From Candidatus Omnitrophota bacterium (GTDB lineage: Bacteria; Omnitrophota; Gorgyraeia; 2-01-FULL-45-10): DNA of 8,491 bases. How positions within the stretch are numbered: position 1 is the stretch's first letter; every line of letters starts with the position of its first letter. A model generated the notes under the pieces. That model was not told the origin of the DNA and did not search any database. It was given only the letters and a program-made list of their open reading frames with translations. Shown here in pieces: positions 5,997-8,491 of the stretch. The DNA is taken from assembly GCA_026387135.1 (NCBI GenBank), contig JAPLMH010000027.1, forward strand, positions 1-8,491. The letters are read 5' to 3'. Made by a program: the position numbers and the translations under genes.

Positions 5997-6243
5997 AATC
6001 AGCCGTAACCATTATTATCTTAATACTCCTATCCAATTCTTTGATATGCCTTAATGCCGCAAGCCCATCCATGCCTTTCATCTTTATATCGAGCAGCACA
6101 AGGTCCGGCCTCTCCTTCTTCGCTATGGCCAGGGCCTCCTCACCATTTAAGGCCGTGAATACATGAAACCCTCTGTCCTTAAAGAAGGTCTTAACAAAGT
6201 CACATATGTCAGTCTCATCATCAACAACCAACAACTTGTGCAT
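5983..6243 (-). CDS. Truncated single-domain response regulator (receiver)
   Basis: CheY-like receiver domain, the predicted partner of the upstream kinase. It shows the acidic pair D8/D9 (LLVVDDE), the phospho-acceptor D52 (LVLLDIKM) and the conserved Thr T80 (IIMVTA). The frame then ends after DSGLP at residue 86, whereas receivers are about 120 residues. The beta-5 Lys-Pro motif and helices alpha-4/alpha-5 are missing in this frame, so the product should not fold or switch normally. A matching C-terminal tail occurs in the +1 frame directly downstream (5952-5996). Compared with its intact paralogue at 6254-6625, about 74 nt appear to be missing. The start is ATG 6243 with AAGGAG (6254-6249) 5 nt upstream, overlapping the TAA of the preceding gene. 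Treat it as a probable pseudogene or a sequence error. Confidence 0.85.
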   Translation of the reverse strand: MHKLLVVDDETDICDFVKTFFKDRGFHVFTALNGEEALAIAKKERPDLVLLDIKMKGMDGLAALRHIKELDRSIKIIMVTADSGLP

Positions 6244-6248
6244 ATACT

Positions 6249-6254
6249 CTCCTT
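6249..6254 (-). promoter_or_regulatory. Ribosome binding site of the truncated receiver gene
   Basis: AAGGAG on the minus strand, 5 nt before ATG 6243, sharing a base with the TAA stop of the preceding receiver gene (TAAAGGAG). It is a strong site, so the truncated gene still has an intact translation start. Confidence 0.75.
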
Positions 6255-6625
6255 TAACTTTGAGCTGCTTTATTTACCGCTTCCTCTAGTTCACGCAGGG
6301 ATGCAACCGGTTTATCAAAATAAGCATACGCGCCCATCTTCAGGAGCCGAGCTTTCGTCTTTCCGCCGTCATCATATGCCGTGACAAATATCACTTTTGG
6401 TGACGGGTGCATCGATCTCAAAAGCGACAGGACCTCGTCTCCGTCTATGCCCGGCATCTTCAGGTCCATCAAAACCACGTCGGGTTTCTTCTCTTTAACA
6501 AGCTCGATGCCTTTTGTTCCGCGGACAGCCACTGTGATATCGTATCCACGCGGCTCAAAATATGTTTTTATCATATCTATGAATTCTACCTCATCATCTA
6601 TCGCGACCATCTTGACTTTTGGCAT
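6254..6625 (-). CDS. Single-domain response regulator (CheY-like receiver)
   Basis: A complete 123-residue stand-alone receiver. Key residues are all present: acidic pair D10/D11 (VAIDDE), phospho-acceptor D54 (VVLMDLKMPG), T82 (VIFVTAYD) and K105 followed by Pro (YFDKPV). No output domain follows, so it probably works by protein contact or as a phosphotransfer step. Its start lies one base after the kinase stop codon (6629-6627), which with the shared strand points to co-translation and to this being the kinase's first phospho-acceptor. Only a weak purine-rich stretch lies upstream of the ATG. The following gene is a diverged paralogue (similar through the VTA segment), suggesting an old tandem duplication. 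Confidence 0.93.
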   Translation of the reverse strand: MPKVKMVAIDDEVEFIDMIKTYFEPRGYDITVAVRGTKGIELVKEKKPDVVLMDLKMPGIDGDEVLSLLRSMHPSPKVIFVTAYDDGGKTKARLLKMGAYAYFDKPVASLRELEEAVNKAAQS

Positions 6626-6626
6626 C

Positions 6627-8491
6627 TTATACTCTGCTTTCCCGGCTTGTTGTCGCTGGAAATTCGATAGTGAACGTAGTGCCCTCGCCCACTTTCGTCT
6701 CTTTGAGGTATATCTTGCCGCCGTTCTTTTCCACGACCTGTCTCACTATGAATAACCCCAGGCCCGTACCTTTTCCCGGCTCTTTTGTGGTGAAGAATGG
6801 GTTAAACAGCTCTTTTAATTTATCATCAGGTATACCGGAACCGGTATCTTTAACGTCTATGAATACTTTCCCCTCATCCTGTTTTACGGCAACGATAATT
6901 TTCCCTTTTTCACCTATGGCCTGACCGGCGTTTCTAATTAGATTAAACAACACCTCCTGGAGCTGTTTTTTATCGACAAGCATGCCCGGCAGATCTTTTT
7001 CGATATGCTTCTCAAACTCTATCTTATCCAGTTTTAACTCATAGCCTACCAGCCCAAGAACATCGTCGATCTCTTTATCTATGTTGACGAGCTCCGCCTC
7101 CCCCTTCGCCGGCTTAGCAAAGCTCGACAGCTTCTTTGTTATGGCGGTCGCCCTGTCCGTCTCCTTTATAACCTTTGTCATGATCTCCTTGGCCTTTGTC
7201 AAAAGCTCCTCAGAACTCTTATTGTTGTAGAGCCCGTCTTTCACGTTCAACAGGAAGGCCTCGCATTGACCGCGGGCTATACCGAGAGGATTGCATATCT
7301 CATGGTTTATACCGGCGGATAGGGTCCCTATAACGGCCATCTTCTCTCTTTGCGCCGCTTCCGCCTGAGCCTTGCCAAGCTCGCTGAATAGCCGGGCATT
7401 AGATATTGCTATTGCGAGAGTTCGCGCCAAAGGCAAAAGTATATCAAGATCATCCTGAGAATAATCTTCGTCGGACTTTTTCTTGCCTAATGACAGTATG
7501 CCCATGACATCATTATGCAGCACCATGGGTATGATGAGCTCGGCATTCAATTTATCGATGATCTCCTGGATCGAAGGCGGTATATAGACCCTTCTCTCTA
7601 TGAGCTCCTTCTTTAATAGATAACCGTGCGTCTGTTCCAGGAAAGTCACTATCCCGTCGGGCCGTACCAATACCACTCTGGGGTCCTTTACGTCGCGCGA
7701 AGCTACAACATCAAACTGCCGCTTCTCCTCGTTGAGCAGTAATACGGCGCTGGAGCTCACTTTCACTATATCCGCGAGTTTATCCACCGTCAGGTTTACG
7801 AGTTTATCCAGGTTTACGACTGTAAGCACTTCGGATGTAAAAGTCCTCAATAGCTCCCTGTAATCGTACTTCTTCTGAAATAGGTGCCTATCGGTAACAT
7901 TAATAAGAAAAATTTCCATGCGCCTTAAGGATAGTATGATTATGATGCCGCTTAATATTGAGCCTATAAGCCTGCCGCCGGTGCCTGCACTTCTGAATAT
8001 GTAGTCCTGGATAAGCAGGGTCGGCAGTACCAATATCGCAAAGACCGATGCCAGAAGGCCCGCAAATACAAGGGTCTTCTTCACTATCACTTCTATATTC
8101 ATCAGTTGGTGCCGGGCTATCGCATATGCGATCATAGCCAGAAAGGCCGTGGAAAATACAAATCCAAAGGGATACAGCGCGATACCGTAATTCGGCAGGA
8201 AATCTATACAGGCGGGCGCATACAAAAAATACGCCCAGAACATATATTTTATCTGCTCTCTCCTGTTATCATCGAAGAGCGAATTCCTTTTTATAAAACT
8301 GTAGGCCGTATGAAAGATGGACAAACTTATGAGGCTCATAAAGAATACCAGGAATACCGGATGCAGGACCGAAGCGCGCGGATAGTATCCCCAATAATAT
8401 TTTATCAAGCCGTTCGTGAATAGATCCGTAAAGAGGTGCAGATACGTGAAGATCCCCGCTATCACATAAGCGGCATAAGCGACGATCCTCT
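6627..8491 (-). CDS. Membrane sensor histidine kinase with GAF domain (5' end off right edge)
   Basis: Membrane two-component kinase. Numbering here is from the GTG at 8465, but the frame stays open to the edge and that GTG lies within a hydrophobic segment (AYAAYVIAGIFTYLHLF), so the real start is outside the window. About six visible hydrophobic helices (near 1-14, 34-56, 74-91, 95-117, 131-153, 164-181) resemble the N-terminal 7TM sensor region of histidine kinases, including FLPNYGIALYPFG and IARHQLMNIEVIVKKT. A GAF domain spans about 205-360. The HisKA region has the H-box GINHEICNPLG with H388. The ATPase domain shows N-box NLIRNAGQAI (508-517), DTGSGIP (540-546), FNPFFTTK (554-561) and GTGLG (566-570). 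All catalytic motifs appear intact. The signal sensed is unknown. It heads the operon of two receivers and a GAF/HD-GYP gene; the promoter is not in the window. Confidence 0.93.
   Translation of the reverse strand, partial: RIVAYAAYVIAGIFTYLHLFTDLFTNGLIKYYWGYYPRASVLHPVFLVFFMSLISLSIFHTAYSFIKRNSLFDDNRREQIKYMFWAYFLYAPACIDFLPNYGIALYPFGFVFSTAFLAMIAYAIARHQLMNIEVIVKKTLVFAGLLASVFAILVLPTLLIQDYIFRSAGTGGRLIGSILSGIIIILSLRRMEIFLINVTDRHLFQKKYDYRELLRTFTSEVLTVVNLDKLVNLTVDKLADIVKVSSSAVLLLNEEKRQFDVVASRDVKDPRVVLVRPDGIVTFLEQTHGYLLKKELIERRVYIPPSIQEIIDKLNAELIIPMVLHNDVMGILSLGKKKSDEDYSQDDLDILLPLARTLAIAISNARLFSELGKAQAEAAQREKMAVIGTLSAGINHEICNPLGIARGQCEAFLLNVKDGLYNNKSSEELLTKAKEIMTKVIKETDRATAITKKLSSFAKPAKGEAELVNIDKEIDDVLGLVGYELKLDKIEFEKHIEKDLPGMLVDKKQLQEVLFNLIRNAGQAIGEKGKIIVAVKQDEGKVFIDVKDTGSGIPDDKLKELFNPFFTTKEPGKGTGLGLFIVRQVVEKNGGKIYLKETKVGEGTTFTIEFPATTSRESRV

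Noticed and set aside
5983..6003. Programmed +1 frameshift at CCT TGA at the end of the truncated receiver, similar to the prfB shift site
   Set aside because: Slipping there would join to EQTVLKNLKG, but the product would still lack about 25 residues including the Lys-Pro motif, and there is no upstream Shine-Dalgarno-like stimulator as in prfB. A deletion explains more.
6381..6924. Plus-strand open frames opposite the response regulator and kinase end
   Set aside because: They are antisense to well-supported receiver and ATPase domains and have no recognisable protein features.
8463..8465. GTG as the true start of the histidine kinase
   Set aside because: The frame is open to the window edge and the residues before it (RIVAYAAY) continue the hydrophobic helix, so the start most likely lies outside.

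Overview
The window looks like chromosomal DNA from an uncultured Gram-negative-type bacterium of moderate GC content with many ATA isoleucine codons. The closeness of the XRE-cupin regulator and the GAF/HD-GYP proteins to what I remember of Omnitrophota (candidate division OP3) makes that phylum my best guess. This is inference only; no database was searched. Nothing in the window looks like a phage, plasmid, insertion sequence, CRISPR array, rRNA or tRNA.

Region 1 (1-3756, minus strand) is a tight housekeeping cluster, transcribed recG > rsmD > coaD > pta. The stop codon of recG abuts the start of rsmD, rsmD and coaD share an ATGA overlap, and the ribosome binding site of pta overlaps the coaD stop codon. 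pta runs off the left edge. The cluster joins DNA repair (RecG), 16S rRNA methylation (RsmD), coenzyme A synthesis (CoaD) and acetyl-CoA/acetyl-phosphate exchange (Pta).

Region 2 (3757-4717, plus strand) starts at a 50-bp divergent gap. It holds rpmB (ribosomal protein L28, zinc-binding form), an intrinsic terminator, and a strong consensus-like promoter driving a single XRE-cupin transcription regulator. A palindrome TTGAC-N5-GTCAA lies across the -35 box and is a good candidate for an autoregulatory operator.

Region 3 (4730-8491, minus strand, convergent with region 2) is a signalling operon. In order of transcription it encodes a membrane histidine kinase with a multi-helix sensor, GAF, HisKA and HATPase domains (5' end off the right edge), a complete single-domain response regulator, a second receiver gene, and a GAF/HD-GYP protein expected to degrade cyclic di-GMP.

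The most notable observation is that the last two genes of this operon are both broken in the same way. The second receiver loses its frame after the conserved Thr of beta-4. A recognisable receiver C-terminal tail resumes in the +1 frame and stops 3 nt before the next gene's ATG. About 74 nt (26 codons) appear to be missing. In the GAF/HD-GYP gene the GAF domain is split between two overlapping frames, again offset by +1 and again too short across the junction. Either this cyclic di-GMP output branch is decaying, or the assembly lost two short segments; the kinase and first receiver look intact.
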